Shown here in pieces: positions 18,201 to 25,730 of a DNA stretch of 64,000 nt. The notes beneath the pieces were generated by a model. The model was not told where the DNA came from and searched no databases. It was given only the letters and a program-made list of their open reading frames with translations. Within the stretch, counting starts at the first letter, position 1. Every line of letters begins with the position of its first letter. The translations under genes and the position numbers were made by a program. The stretch comes from Ramlibacter paludis (GTDB lineage Bacteria; Pseudomonadota; Gammaproteobacteria; Burkholderiales; Burkholderiaceae_C): assembly GCF_022012305.1 (NCBI RefSeq), contig NZ_JAKLTM010000006.1, forward strand, positions 62,001-126,000, read 5' to 3'.

Positions 18201-18647
18201 GACATCAACCTGCACGCGCCCGCTTTGCTGCCCGACGACTACTGCGGCGACGTGCACCTGCGCCTGTCCTTCTACAAGAAGCTGGCGACCGCGAAGAACG
18301 TGGACCAGATCGACCGGCTGCTGGAGGAGATCGTCGACCGCTTCGGCAAGCTGCCGCCGCAGGCGCAGACGCTGGTCGACGTGCACCGGCTGCGCGTGCT
18401 GGCGCGGCCCTACGGCGTGGTGAAGGTCGATGCGGCGCCGACGGTGATCCACATCACCTTCAAGCCCAACCCGCCGATCGAGCCGCTGGCCATCATCCAG
18501 CTGGTGCAGAAGAACAAGCACATCAAGCTGGCCGGCAACGACAAGCTGCGCATCGAGAAGTCGCTGGTGGAAGTGCGCGACCGGGCGCAGATGGTGCGGG
18601 ACGTGCTGAAGTCGCTGGGGCAACCGAAACTGACCGAGCCAGCGTAG
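15204..18647 (+). CDS. mfd: transcription-repair coupling factor Mfd
   Basis: This 1147-residue protein has the Mfd order: UvrB-homology region (ALFPDWETLPYDTFSPHQDL; residues about 1-330), a linker with a charged run TTRRRKKQEQ near 450, the RNA-polymerase-interacting domain beginning VGDPVVHAQHGIGRYRGL, helicase motifs (Walker A GDVGFGKTEVA, IIDEEHRFGV, TATPIPRTL, GRVGRS) and a C-terminal TRCF domain. It removes RNA polymerase stalled at lesions and recruits UvrA. The ATG at 15204 gives the family's normal length; the open frame extending further upstream is antisense to ispD. Confidence 0.97.
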   Translation: MDLPKLTPGRRMTLPRPAGSADALLLARVAQREHAAQRLTAIVTADANDAQRLQEELKFFGPELRVALFPDWETLPYDTFSPHQDLISERLATLWGILQREADVVLVPASTALYRVAPPSFLAGYTFHFQQGQKLDEARLKAQLTLAGYNHVTQVVSPGEYAVRGGLIDLFPMGSAVPFRVDLFDDEVDSIRTFDPDSQRSLYPVPEVRLLPGREFPMDDDARARFRSRWRELLEGDPTKSRIYKDMGNGVATAGIEYYLPLFFEDTATVFDYLGEASTVVLHGELEPAFQRFWQDTKDRYRLVQGDPERPVLPPEALFLSAEQFYTRANEHAQLALKATGSATDFAEFQPLPDLSVVRGAEDPLARFKQHAEKTPNQVLVLAESAGRRESLLDFLRASHLTLPAFDSLAEFMASDEKLGIATAALASGFSWTEEAIDLVTETELFASAPTTRRRKKQEQVSDVDALIKDLSELNVGDPVVHAQHGIGRYRGLMSMDVGQGSTEFLHLEYADKATLYVPVSQLHQISRYTGVGADEAPLHRLGSGQWEKAKRKAAEQVRDTAAELLNLYARRAARAGHSFRFSAQDYETFANDFGFDETPDQNAAIHAVIQDMVSPHPMDRLVCGDVGFGKTEVALRAAFIAVTGGKQVAFLAPTTLLAEQHYTTLVDRFSKWPVKIAEMSRFRSTKEINAAMKGLEDGSVDIVVGTHKLLSQKTRFKNLGLLIIDEEHRFGVRHKEAVKAMRAEVDVLTLTATPIPRTLGMALEGLRDLSVIATAPQRRLAIKTFVRNEGNGVIREAVLRELKRGGQVYFLHNEVETIQNRREALERLLPEARIAVAHGQMPERELERVMRDFIAQKYNVLLCSTIIETGIDVPSANTIVIARADKFGLAQLHQLRGRVGRSHHQAYAYLMVPDVEGLTKQAAQRLDAIQQMEELGSGFYLAMHDLEIRGAGEVLGENQSGNMLEVGFQLYNEMLAEAVRSLKSGKEPDLLAPLSVATDINLHAPALLPDDYCGDVHLRLSFYKKLATAKNVDQIDRLLEEIVDRFGKLPPQAQTLVDVHRLRVLARPYGVVKVDAAPTVIHITFKPNPPIEPLAIIQLVQKNKHIKLAGNDKLRIEKSLVEVRDRAQMVRDVLKSLGQPKLTEPA

Positions 18648-18683
18648 CGTGCCGGTCATTCCCGCGCGGGCGGGGACCCGGCG

Positions 18684-19457
18684 TCAGTCCTGCCGCGCCG
18701 CGAACTGCAGCAACTCGTGGTTCACCACGATGAAATGCCGCCGCGCCAGCAGCAGCACCTCGCGCCGGGCGAGCACGCCCAGCACCCGCCGCACCGTGTC
18801 GCTGGGCACGCCCAGGTAGGACGCGATGTCCGATGCCGACAGGTTCAGCTGCAGGATGCGCGGCGTGGCGCCCACCACCCGCGCCCGCTGCGCGGTGTCG
18901 GCGATGAAGGCCGTGATGCGCCGCACCGGCGACAGCGCCGCCAGGCCGGCCGCCTGGGCGCGCTCGCGCAGCAGGTCGCGGCTGGTCATGTCCCACAAGC
19001 GGCCGAGGCAGGCGTTGTCCGGCCGCACGGCGCCGTCGCTGAGCGCGGTCCGCATCACGCACAGCTCGGTGTCTTCCAGCGCGACGATCGGCAGGCCGAC
19101 CTCGCTGCTCGCCGCCACGGCCTCGCCGGGAAAGTGGAAGCAGCGCGCCTGGCCGCCGTCGGTGCCCAACGTGAGCGATTTGAGGGAGCCGCGGCGGACC
19201 ACGCAGACGCCGCCGCGCGGCAGCACGATCGCCTCGCCGGCGGGCAATAGCCGGCGGCCGGCCAGCACCGACAGCAGCTCGTGGGTGCCCGCCTGGGGCG
19301 CCACGGCGCCCAGGCAATGGGCCCGCACCGGGCAGGTCATGCAGAGGCTGGCATGTGCGGGCCGGTTGGCCGGCGAGTCCGCCGTCGCGGGCGCCACCCA
19401 GGCAAACGCGTTCCTTCCGGGCGCGGCGCTGCGCGCGCCCACGGCAATGGCATCCAT
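18684..19457 (-). CDS. Crp/Fnr-family regulator with FNR-type cysteine motif
   Basis: This 257-residue protein has an N-terminal Cys motif C39-x2-C42-x5-C48 and a further Cys at about residue 133 (LEDTELCVM) at the position of FNR Cys122, so all four ligands for an oxygen-sensitive [4Fe-4S] cluster appear present. A cyclic-nucleotide-fold sensor domain follows and then a helix-turn-helix LSASDIASYLGVPSDTVRRVL. The recognition helix has D-x2-R-R where E. coli FNR has E-x2-S-R, so the target site may differ from the FNR box. The ATG at 19457 has AAGGGGA upstream. It is a likely anaerobic regulator placed downstream of a NarL-type regulator gene. Confidence 0.85.
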   Translation of the reverse strand: MDAIAVGARSAAPGRNAFAWVAPATADSPANRPAHASLCMTCPVRAHCLGAVAPQAGTHELLSVLAGRRLLPAGEAIVLPRGGVCVVRRGSLKSLTLGTDGGQARCFHFPGEAVAASSEVGLPIVALEDTELCVMRTALSDGAVRPDNACLGRLWDMTSRDLLRERAQAAGLAALSPVRRITAFIADTAQRARVVGATPRILQLNLSASDIASYLGVPSDTVRRVLGVLARREVLLLARRHFIVVNHELLQFAARQD

Positions 19458-19601
19458 CCGAGTCCCCTTCCTGCACCCCCGCTCTGCGCACCGGCGCGGC
19501 GGGGTTCTTGCAACCATGGAACCCAATGATGGGCACGGCCGAGCAGCACCCCCTATGTACTTGTACCTAAGGTGCCTCCGTATTTGGGAGGATGGCCGGA
19601 G

Positions 19602-20243
19602 TCACGCGCGGCGCGATGCGAAGGCGATCAGCTCCGCGCCGGTGCGCAGCTTGAGCTTTTTCTTCATGTTGGCGCGGTGGATGTCGACCGTGCGGCTGCT
19701 CAATTGCAGCTGGTCGGCGATTTCCTTGGTCGTCTTGCCGCTGCGCAGCAGCTCCAGCACCTGCAGCTCGCGCGCGCTCAGGGACGACACGCCCTCCTCC
19801 GCCCGCGCCTTGGCACCGGTGTTGCGGCGCAGGTAGCGGTCGACCATGCGGGCGTTCAGCCGCGGGCTGGTCCAGGTGCCGCCATGCAGGATGGTCAGCA
19901 CGGCCGGCACCAGGTTGGCCTGCACGCTGCCCTTCATCAGGTAGCCGTTGGCGCCCAGGGCCAATGCCTGCTCGCCGTAGAGCATCTCGTCCTGCATGGT
20001 GACGACCAGCAGGCGGCGCGTCCCCTGCGCCTGCGCGAGCGCCCGTACCGTCTCCAGCCCGTGGGAATCGCCCAGGCCCATGTCGCTGATCACGAGCGCC
20101 GGGCATTGCCGGTGGATCTGCGCCAGCCCCGACTGCAGGTTGTCGGCCCAGCCCGCCAGGGTGAGGTCGGGACAACGGGACAACAGTGCCTCCAGTCCGA
20201 GACGGACGATGTCGTGGTCGTCGATGATGAGGACCGAGTGCAT
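19602..20243 (-). CDS. NarL/FixJ-type DNA-binding response regulator
   Basis: This 213-residue protein has a receiver domain (DD at 8-9, phospho-acceptor D54 in VISDMGLGD, Lys in YLMKGS) and a LuxR-type helix-turn-helix (residues about 148-210: LSARELQVLELLRSGKTTKE...TVDIHRANMKKKL). No kinase gene is adjacent, so its partner lies elsewhere. It is on the same strand as the FNR-like gene with 144 bases between. That gap contains TATGTAC-TT-GTACCTA, an imperfect dyad at about 19555-19570. Confidence 0.88.
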   Translation of the reverse strand: MHSVLIIDDHDIVRLGLEALLSRCPDLTLAGWADNLQSGLAQIHRQCPALVISDMGLGDSHGLETVRALAQAQGTRRLLVVTMQDEMLYGEQALALGANGYLMKGSVQANLVPAVLTILHGGTWTSPRLNARMVDRYLRRNTGAKARAEEGVSSLSARELQVLELLRSGKTTKEIADQLQLSSRTVDIHRANMKKKLKLRTGAELIAFASRRA

Positions 20244-20296
20244 GCCGCTGTCCTCTGGGCGTTAGTGGCATCTTAGGCCGATGCGACAATTCCGGC

Positions 20297-21022
20297 ATGC
20301 CTTCGCAAGAAATCTCCCCCGGCCTGGTGATCCAGGGCTTCAAGCCGCCGCTGAACCTGGCCGACTTCAAGCTGGCGGCGTTCGACATGGACTCCACGCT
20401 GATCAATCTCGAATGCGTGGACGAGATCGCCGACGCGGTGGGCCGCAAGGCGGAAGTGGCCGCCATCACCGAGGCCGCGATGCGCGGCGAGATCACGGAC
20501 TACAAGGAAAGCCTGCGCCGCCGGGTGGCGCTGCTGCGCGGGGTGACCGTGGCCGACATGGAGCAGGTCTACACCGAGCGGCTGCAGCTGAACCCGGGCG
20601 CCGAGGCGCTGGTGAAAGCCTGCCAAGCGGCAGGGCTGAAGACGCTGCTGGTGTCGGGCGGCTTCACCTTCTTCACCGACCGCATCCGCGACCGGCTGGG
20701 CATCGACTTCACGCGCTCCAACGTGCTGGAGGTCCGCTCCGGCGCCAACTGCGGCGAACTGACCGGGCGGATGGTCGACCAGGAATGGGGCGACATCTGC
20801 GACGGCGCGGAAAAGCGCAAGATGCTGCTGGAAACCTGCGCGCGGCTGGGCATTTCCGCGAAGGAGGCCATCGCGGTTGGCGATGGCGCCAACGACCTGC
20901 CGATGATGGGCGAGGCGGGCCTGTCCGTGGCGTACCACGCCAAGCCGACGGTGCGGGAGCAGGCGATGGTGGCGATCAACGCGGGTGGGCTGGATCGGCT
21001 GCTGGAAGTCGTGCGCCCCTGA
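20297..21022 (+). CDS. serB: phosphoserine phosphatase
   Basis: This 241-residue HAD enzyme has motif I FDMDSTLI (nucleophile D30), the cap segment ECVDEIADAVG, motif II LLVSGGFTFF and motif III GDGANDLPMM, which together are specific to SerB. It makes L-serine in the last step of the phosphorylated pathway. It lacks the N-terminal ACT-like region of the longer E. coli SerB, as many short bacterial forms do. Its last 47 bases overlap the convergent MFS gene. Confidence 0.95.
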   Translation: MPSQEISPGLVIQGFKPPLNLADFKLAAFDMDSTLINLECVDEIADAVGRKAEVAAITEAAMRGEITDYKESLRRRVALLRGVTVADMEQVYTERLQLNPGAEALVKACQAAGLKTLLVSGGFTFFTDRIRDRLGIDFTRSNVLEVRSGANCGELTGRMVDQEWGDICDGAEKRKMLLETCARLGISAKEAIAVGDGANDLPMMGEAGLSVAYHAKPTVREQAMVAINAGGLDRLLEVVRP

Positions 21023-22274
21023 GCTGGGGCCGCTGGGCGGACCCAGCCCTCGCCCGCCACAGCAGGAACGACACGATCCCCAGGTTCAGCAGGTTCCAGC
21101 CGATCCCGTTGAGGAACGCCGCCCGGTACGACCCCGTCCAGTCGAACACCGCTCCCGACAGCCAGCCGCCCAGCGCCATCCCGAACAGCGTCGCCATCAG
21201 CACGGTGCCGACCCGGGCGCCCGCCTCGCTCGGCGGGAAGTACTCGCGCACGATCAGCGCATAGGCCGGCACGATGCCGCCCTGGAACAGCCCGAACAGC
21301 GCCGACACCACGTAGAGCGACACCAGGGCGTCGGACGGCAGGAACATCAGGAGCGCCAGCCCCTGCAGCAGCGAGCCGAGCAGCAGCGTGCGCAGCCCGC
21401 CGATGCGGTCGGAGATCCAGCCCGAGACCAGCCGGCTCACCACGCCCATGGCCAGCATCAGCGACAGCATCTCGGCGCCGCGCGCCGCGCCGAAGCCGAG
21501 GTCGCCGCAGTAGGCGACGATGTGGACCTGCGGCATGGACATCGCCACGCAACAGGACACGCCCGCGACGCACAGCAGCGCCAGCAGCAGGTTCGGATGC
21601 AGGCCCAGCGGCCGCGCCGCCGCCGTGCCGGTGACCGTGGCGGTGCCCGCCGATGCGGCGGGGGCCACCACCGGCGCCTGCGGCGGCGGCCGCCTGCGCA
21701 GCACCAGGGCCAGCGGCAGCATGCTGGCGATGCAGAAGATGCCCAGCCCGATGTAGGTCGCGCGCCAGCCGTGGTCGGCGATGAAGTGCTGCAGCACCGG
21801 CGGCCACAGCGCGCCGGCGGTGTAGTTGCCGCTCATGCAGATGGCCAGTGCGATGCCGCGGCGGCGGTCGAACCATTGCGAGGTGTCGGCCACGAGCGGC
21901 GCGAAGGTGGCCGACGTGCCCAGCACGCCGACGAACAGTCCTTGCACGAGGCAGAACATTGCCAGGTTGGGCGCGAGGCCGGAGAAGATGAAGCCGGCGC
22001 CCAGGCCCACCGCCCCCAGCAACACCGGCGCCATCACGCCGAAGCGGTCCGCGAGCCGACCCATCGCGATCCCGCCGATGCCGAAGCCCACCATCGTCAA
22101 CGTGTAGGGCAGCGACGCATCGCCGCGCGCGACGCCGAAGTCCTGCTGGATGCGCGGCAACACCACCGTGATCGAATACATGCCGGAGCCGCCGATCGTC
22201 ATCAGCAGCAGCGAAACGGCCAGCCGCCACCAGGCATAAGGCGATTCAATGTCCTTGCGCGTCGCGGGCTCCAT
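20976..22274 (-). CDS. MFS transporter, monocarboxylate/oxalate-formate type
   Basis: This roughly 432-residue protein has 12 hydrophobic segments, the MFS loop motif GRLADRFG between TM2 and TM3, and a repeat-half equivalent GWISDRIGG. The general build (MTIGGSGMYSITVVLPRIQQDFG at TM1) resembles oxalate/formate and monocarboxylate antiporters. The substrate is unknown. The start is uncertain because no Shine-Dalgarno is clear; I chose the ATG that begins MEPATRK. The last 16 residues overlap the serB end and are low-information. Confidence 0.75.
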   Translation of the reverse strand: MEPATRKDIESPYAWWRLAVSLLLMTIGGSGMYSITVVLPRIQQDFGVARGDASLPYTLTMVGFGIGGIAMGRLADRFGVMAPVLLGAVGLGAGFIFSGLAPNLAMFCLVQGLFVGVLGTSATFAPLVADTSQWFDRRRGIALAICMSGNYTAGALWPPVLQHFIADHGWRATYIGLGIFCIASMLPLALVLRRRPPPQAPVVAPAASAGTATVTGTAAARPLGLHPNLLLALLCVAGVSCCVAMSMPQVHIVAYCGDLGFGAARGAEMLSLMLAMGVVSRLVSGWISDRIGGLRTLLLGSLLQGLALLMFLPSDALVSLYVVSALFGLFQGGIVPAYALIVREYFPPSEAGARVGTVLMATLFGMALGGWLSGAVFDWTGSYRAAFLNGIGWNLLNLGIVSFLLWRARAGSAQRPQLRGARLPAADPAHPR

Positions 22275-22395
22275 GCACCGATTGGAACCGATCACGGTGC
22301 TGGGGCTGGCGCACCACACCTAGGGCTTACCACGAGCGGGGGGATCACCCGCGTCCACTATGGTGGCGCGCACATTGACAAGAGGAGCAGTCGGA

Positions 22396-23526
22396 ATGGG
22401 TTGGAAGGTTTCGGTCGCGCGCACCGCGCTGGCAGTGGCGATGGCGGCGGCGGCACAGGGAGCGCTGGCGGCGCAGGTGGTGGTCGGCCAGGTCGGCCCC
22501 ATGAGCGGTCTGGAGGCCAGCCAGGGGCGGGCCTACGCGGCGGGCATGCAGCTGTATTTCAATGCGGTCAACCAGGGGGGCGGCGTCAACGGCCACACCT
22601 TCTCGCTCGTCAAGCGCGACGACAGCGGGCGTCCGGAAGACACCGTCTCGCTCACCAAGGCCATGCTGGCCGAGGACAGGCCGATGGTGCTGGCGGGCTA
22701 TTTCGGCAGCAAGAACGTGGCGGACCTGGTGGCGGCCGGCCTGCTGCAGAAGGACAAGATCGCGCTGGTCGGCTACCGCACCACCGAGATCCGCCCGGAG
22801 ACGCCGGGCCTGTACAGCGTGCGGGCCAACCTGCGCGACGAACTGGGCAAGCTCACCGAGCACCTGGCCACCATCGGCATCACCCGCCTGGGCCTGTTCT
22901 ACGAGAACGGGCCGGGCGCGGCAGCCCTGCTGGCTGCGGCTGACGAAGCGGCGGCCAAGGCCAAGGCCACCATCACGCAGAAGGTCGGCTACGAAGCCGG
23001 CACCGCGCGGGTCTCGCCCGCGGTCGACGCCTTCATGAAGACCCCGCCGCAGGCGATCCTGATGATCTCCAGCGGCGCCGCCGCCGCCGGCTTCATCGAG
23101 CAGTACCGCTCCAGCGGCGGCACCGCGCAGCTGTTCGCGCATTCGGGCGCCGACATCGAGCAGCTGGCCAAGCGCCTGTCCGAAGAGCAGATGCAGGGCG
23201 TGGCCATCGCCCAAGTCACGCCCAGCCCCTACAAGATCAGCACGAAGCTGGCCAAGGAGTTCGGCGACCTGGTGGCCAAGGCCGGCAACCTCGAGGTGCC
23301 GGTCAGCTACGCGATGATGGAAGGCTTCATTGCCGCCAAGGTGATCGTCGAGGGTGTGCGCCGCCAGGGCGCACGTGTGACGCGCGAAGGCATGGCACCG
23401 GCGCTGGACGCCATCGCCAGCTACGACCTGGGCGGCTACGTGGTGGGCTTCAAGCCCAACATGCACTCGGGCTCGCGCTTCGTCGAGCTGTCCATCATCA
23501 GCGGCGCCGGCAAGATCCGCCAATAA
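22396..23526 (+). CDS. ABC transporter substrate-binding protein (LivK/branched-chain type)
   Basis: This 376-residue periplasmic protein has a signal peptide (MGWKVSVARTALAVAMAAAAQGALA) and a type-I periplasmic binding fold starting QVVVGQVGPMSGLEASQGRAYAAGMQLYFNAVNQGGGVNG, the pattern of leucine/amide binding proteins. AGAGGAG lies 9 bases before the ATG at 22396. No permease or ATPase genes are next to it, so it is an orphan binding protein here. It is divergent from the MFS gene. Confidence 0.85.
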   Translation: MGWKVSVARTALAVAMAAAAQGALAAQVVVGQVGPMSGLEASQGRAYAAGMQLYFNAVNQGGGVNGHTFSLVKRDDSGRPEDTVSLTKAMLAEDRPMVLAGYFGSKNVADLVAAGLLQKDKIALVGYRTTEIRPETPGLYSVRANLRDELGKLTEHLATIGITRLGLFYENGPGAAALLAAADEAAAKAKATITQKVGYEAGTARVSPAVDAFMKTPPQAILMISSGAAAAGFIEQYRSSGGTAQLFAHSGADIEQLAKRLSEEQMQGVAIAQVTPSPYKISTKLAKEFGDLVAKAGNLEVPVSYAMMEGFIAAKVIVEGVRRQGARVTREGMAPALDAIASYDLGGYVVGFKPNMHSGSRFVELSIISGAGKIRQ

Positions 23527-23536
23527 GGCTGCGTCC

Positions 23537-23564
23537 TACGCCCCGCCGGGCCGGGCGGGGCGTA
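23537..23564. terminator. perfect 11-bp hairpin after the binding-protein gene
   Basis: TACGCCCCGCC (23537-23547) pairs perfectly with GGCGGGGCGTA (23554-23564) around a six-base loop, 11 bases after the stop. No T-run follows on either strand, so it may stabilise the transcript end rather than terminate. Confidence 0.45.
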
Positions 23565-23594
23565 AGCTCAGGCGATACCGAACACGGGACCGCC

Positions 23595-24227
23595 ATGGAA
23601 CGCAGCGCACCGCGCCATTTCTCGATGGTCAGGGAATTCCACCTGGCCGACTTCTTCACCCTGGGCAACGCCGCCTGCGGCGTCGGCTCCATCCTGCTGG
23701 CCATGCTGTTCATGGTCAGCGGCCACCGGGAGCATTTCCTCGCGGCCGCGGTGCTGGCGCCCATCGCCTTCATCCTCGACGTGCTGGATGGCCGCATCGC
23801 CCGGGCGCGCCACACGCATTCGGCGCTGGGGCGCGAACTCGATTCCCTGTCCGACGTGATTTCCTTCGGCATGGCGCCGGCGGCGCTCGGCTTCGCGGCC
23901 GGCCTGCAAGGCGGCTGGGACGCCGCGGCGCTGATCTACTTCGTCTGCTGCGGCGTGAGCCGGCTCGCGCGCTACAACGTCACCGCCGAAGCGCTGGCCG
24001 GCGACGACAGCTCGGGCAAGGTGAAGTACTTCGAGGGCACGCCCATCCCCACCAGCGTCGTCATCGTGGGTTTGCTTGCCTGGGCCTGCTGGGAAGGCCG
24101 CATCGAGGACAACCTCTGGGGCGGCCGCTTCGACCTGGGCCCGTGGGAACTGCACCCGCTGGCCTTGCTGTTCGTGCTTTCGGGCAGCCTGATGATCAGC
24201 AAGACGCTGCGGATTCCAAAGCTCTAG
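23595..24227 (+). CDS. pssA: CDP-diacylglycerol--serine O-phosphatidyltransferase
   Basis: This 210-residue membrane protein carries the CDP-alcohol phosphatidyltransferase signature D-x2-DGR-x-AR...G-x3-D-x3-D (FILDVLDGRIARARH, then GRELDSLSD). The segment FFTLGNAACG before it and about six membrane helices identify PssA. It makes phosphatidylserine, the precursor of phosphatidylethanolamine. Its stop shares CTAG with the stop of the convergent DUF5985 gene. Confidence 0.92.
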   Translation: MERSAPRHFSMVREFHLADFFTLGNAACGVGSILLAMLFMVSGHREHFLAAAVLAPIAFILDVLDGRIARARHTHSALGRELDSLSDVISFGMAPAALGFAAGLQGGWDAAALIYFVCCGVSRLARYNVTAEALAGDDSSGKVKYFEGTPIPTSVVIVGLLAWACWEGRIEDNLWGGRFDLGPWELHPLALLFVLSGSLMISKTLRIPKL

Positions 24228-24487
24228 TTCCGATCCGGCCGGTTCTTCTGCCAGATGGCCAGCAGGATCAGGCCGTAGGAAAGCAGGCGGAACAGATAGA
24301 CCAGCGGGCTGTCCTCGCTGGCGCCGGCCAGCAGGCCGAGCGCGACGCGGTCCGCCGCCTCGATCCAGAACGACAGCGCGAACCACAGGAAGAAGCGGTC
24401 GCGCGTGTGGCTCCAGAAGCGGAAGAAGAACAGTCCGGCCACCAGCCAGCCCATGGCGATGGCGCCCGTCACGATCTCGCGCAGCAT
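24224..24487 (-). CDS. small membrane protein, DUF5985-like (second of a pair)
   Basis: This 87-residue protein has two to three hydrophobic helices and the core FFFRFWSHTRDRFFLWFALSFW, which I associate with the DUF5985 family of unknown function. Its ATG shares one base with the stop of the preceding gene (TGATG), so it is translated by coupling. It is the last gene of a three-gene unit of regulator plus two membrane proteins. Confidence 0.65.
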   Translation of the reverse strand: MLREIVTGAIAMGWLVAGLFFFRFWSHTRDRFFLWFALSFWIEAADRVALGLLAGASEDSPLVYLFRLLSYGLILLAIWQKNRPDRN

Positions 24488-24747
24488 CAGTCCTCCTCCC
24501 AGACCAGGCCCACCAGGAGCAGGATCACCGCCGCCAGCGCCGCCGCCAGGCGCCAGTCGAACAGGTCGACCTCGGTCGGCAGCACCACCCGGTCCAGGAC
24601 CAGCAGCACGTTGTTGACACTGAGCGCGCCGAAGCACAGCGCGCTCCAGAACAGCAGCCGGGCGCCGCTCTTGCGCCAGCTGCGCCACAACAGCACCAGG
24701 CAGGCGACCGAAGTCAGCGCGCACAGCGTATAGATCAGCGCGGCCAT
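24487..24747 (-). CDS. small membrane protein, DUF5985-like (first of a pair)
   Basis: This 86-residue protein has three hydrophobic helices (residues about 2-18, 27-48, 60-80) and ends in acidic VWEED. The motif LLWRSWRKSGARLLFWSALCF parallels the core of its downstream partner, suggesting an old duplication. AAGGAG lies 7 bases before the ATG at 24747, which is only 4 bases after the stop of the regulator-like gene. Its function is unknown. Confidence 0.65.
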   Translation of the reverse strand: MAALIYTLCALTSVACLVLLWRSWRKSGARLLFWSALCFGALSVNNVLLVLDRVVLPTEVDLFDWRLAAALAAVILLLVGLVWEED

Positions 24748-24751
24748 CGCA

Positions 24752-25132
24752 TCACTCCTTGCGAAACCGGAATGCATCGGCAAAGCGTTGCGCGCGCTTG
24801 TCGATGCGGGAATGGATCAGGTCTGTGATGGCCACCAGGTCCGCGGCATAAGCCGCAGCCACGCGATCGAGCACGGCGGCGAGTTCGGGCAACGGCGCGT
24901 AGCGCACCCCCGCCCCTGCGGCCGCAGGCGCGGTGATGCCGGACTGCGCGAGCAGCGCCATCAGTTCGTGCGCCGTGCGCTCCGGCACGTAGAGACGTCG
25001 AGCCAGCAGCGCGCCGTCCCAGCCATGGGACGGTTCGCCGCGCAGCAGGAGGACCGCCTCGAGGAAGGGGACGGACGGAACGCTGGTGAGGATGAACCGG
25101 CGAACGTCTGCCGGCACTTCGCCTAGTTTCAT
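24752..25132 (-). CDS. hypothetical protein, possible winged-helix regulator
   Basis: This 126-residue soluble protein begins MKLGEVPADVRRFILTSVPSV. The middle (AVLLLRGEPSHGWDGALLARRLYVPERTAHELMALLAQSGI) reads like a winged-helix DNA-binding domain, and the rest is helical with a basic end. I cannot name the family with certainty. It heads the unit with the two DUF5985-like genes, and it is divergent from thpR. Confidence 0.6.
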   Translation of the reverse strand: MKLGEVPADVRRFILTSVPSVPFLEAVLLLRGEPSHGWDGALLARRLYVPERTAHELMALLAQSGITAPAAAGAGVRYAPLPELAAVLDRVAAAYAADLVAITDLIHSRIDKRAQRFADAFRFRKE

Positions 25133-25217
25133 TATGTTGGCGCAAATGTACTGAAAAACGGCCGGCGTCGATGCTCGACCATGACGTTTTTTCCGCACGC
25201 CGCCGCACAATCGTCGG

Positions 25218-25730
25218 ATGCGCGAAACGCCCGTGCCGCCCTGGCGCCTGTTCCTCGGCCTCTGGCCGTCGCCCGCCACGCGCGCGGCGATCGTGGAGCA
25301 TGCGCAGGCCTGGCACTGGCCAGACGCGGCGCGGCGCACGCTGGACGAGCGGTTGCACATCACGCTGCATTTCATCGGTGACGTGGATGCGGATCGCGTC
25401 CCCGCGTTGCGCGATGGCCTGCGGTGCGACTGGCCCGGCTGCACGCTGGAACTGGATCGCTGCGAAGTCTGGCCCGGGGGCATCGCGGTGCTCGAAGCCG
25501 GCACCGTGCCGCCGGCGCTGGCCGGCCTGCATGCATGCCTGGGTGACGCGCTGAAGCGCCTGGACCTCCCGGTGGAGACCCGGCGCTTTCGCCCGCACGT
25601 CACGCTGGCGCGCAAGGCGCAAAACGCCCGGCCACCGGCCTCCGCGGCTTTGCGCTGGGAGGCCGGGCCGGGCTATGGCTTGATGCGCTCGGTGGCCGGC
25701 AGTTACCTGCCGGTCCACCGGTTCGGCTAG
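25218..25730 (+). CDS. thpR: RNA 2',3'-cyclic phosphodiesterase (LigT/ThpR)
   Basis: This 170-residue 2H phosphoesterase has both HxTx motifs, HITLHF (near residue 47) and HVTLAR (near residue 130), and begins [16 protein letters not shown], the usual ThpR opening. It hydrolyses 2',3'-cyclic phosphate ends of RNA. The protein is of normal length for the family. It shares CTAG at its stop with the convergent DUF4382 gene. Confidence 0.88.
   Translation: MRETPVPPWRLFLGLWPSPATRAAIVEHAQAWHWPDAARRTLDERLHITLHFIGDVDADRVPALRDGLRCDWPGCTLELDRCEVWPGGIAVLEAGTVPPALAGLHACLGDALKRLDLPVETRRFRPHVTLARKAQNARPPASAALRWEAGPGYGLMRSVAGSYLPVHRFG

Noticed and set aside
19555-19570. A NarL or FNR binding site in the dyad TATGTAC-TT-GTACCTA
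   Set aside because: The half-sites face the wrong way for the NarL 7-2-7 arrangement and do not match TTGAT-N4-ATCAA. I kept it only as an unassigned dyad.
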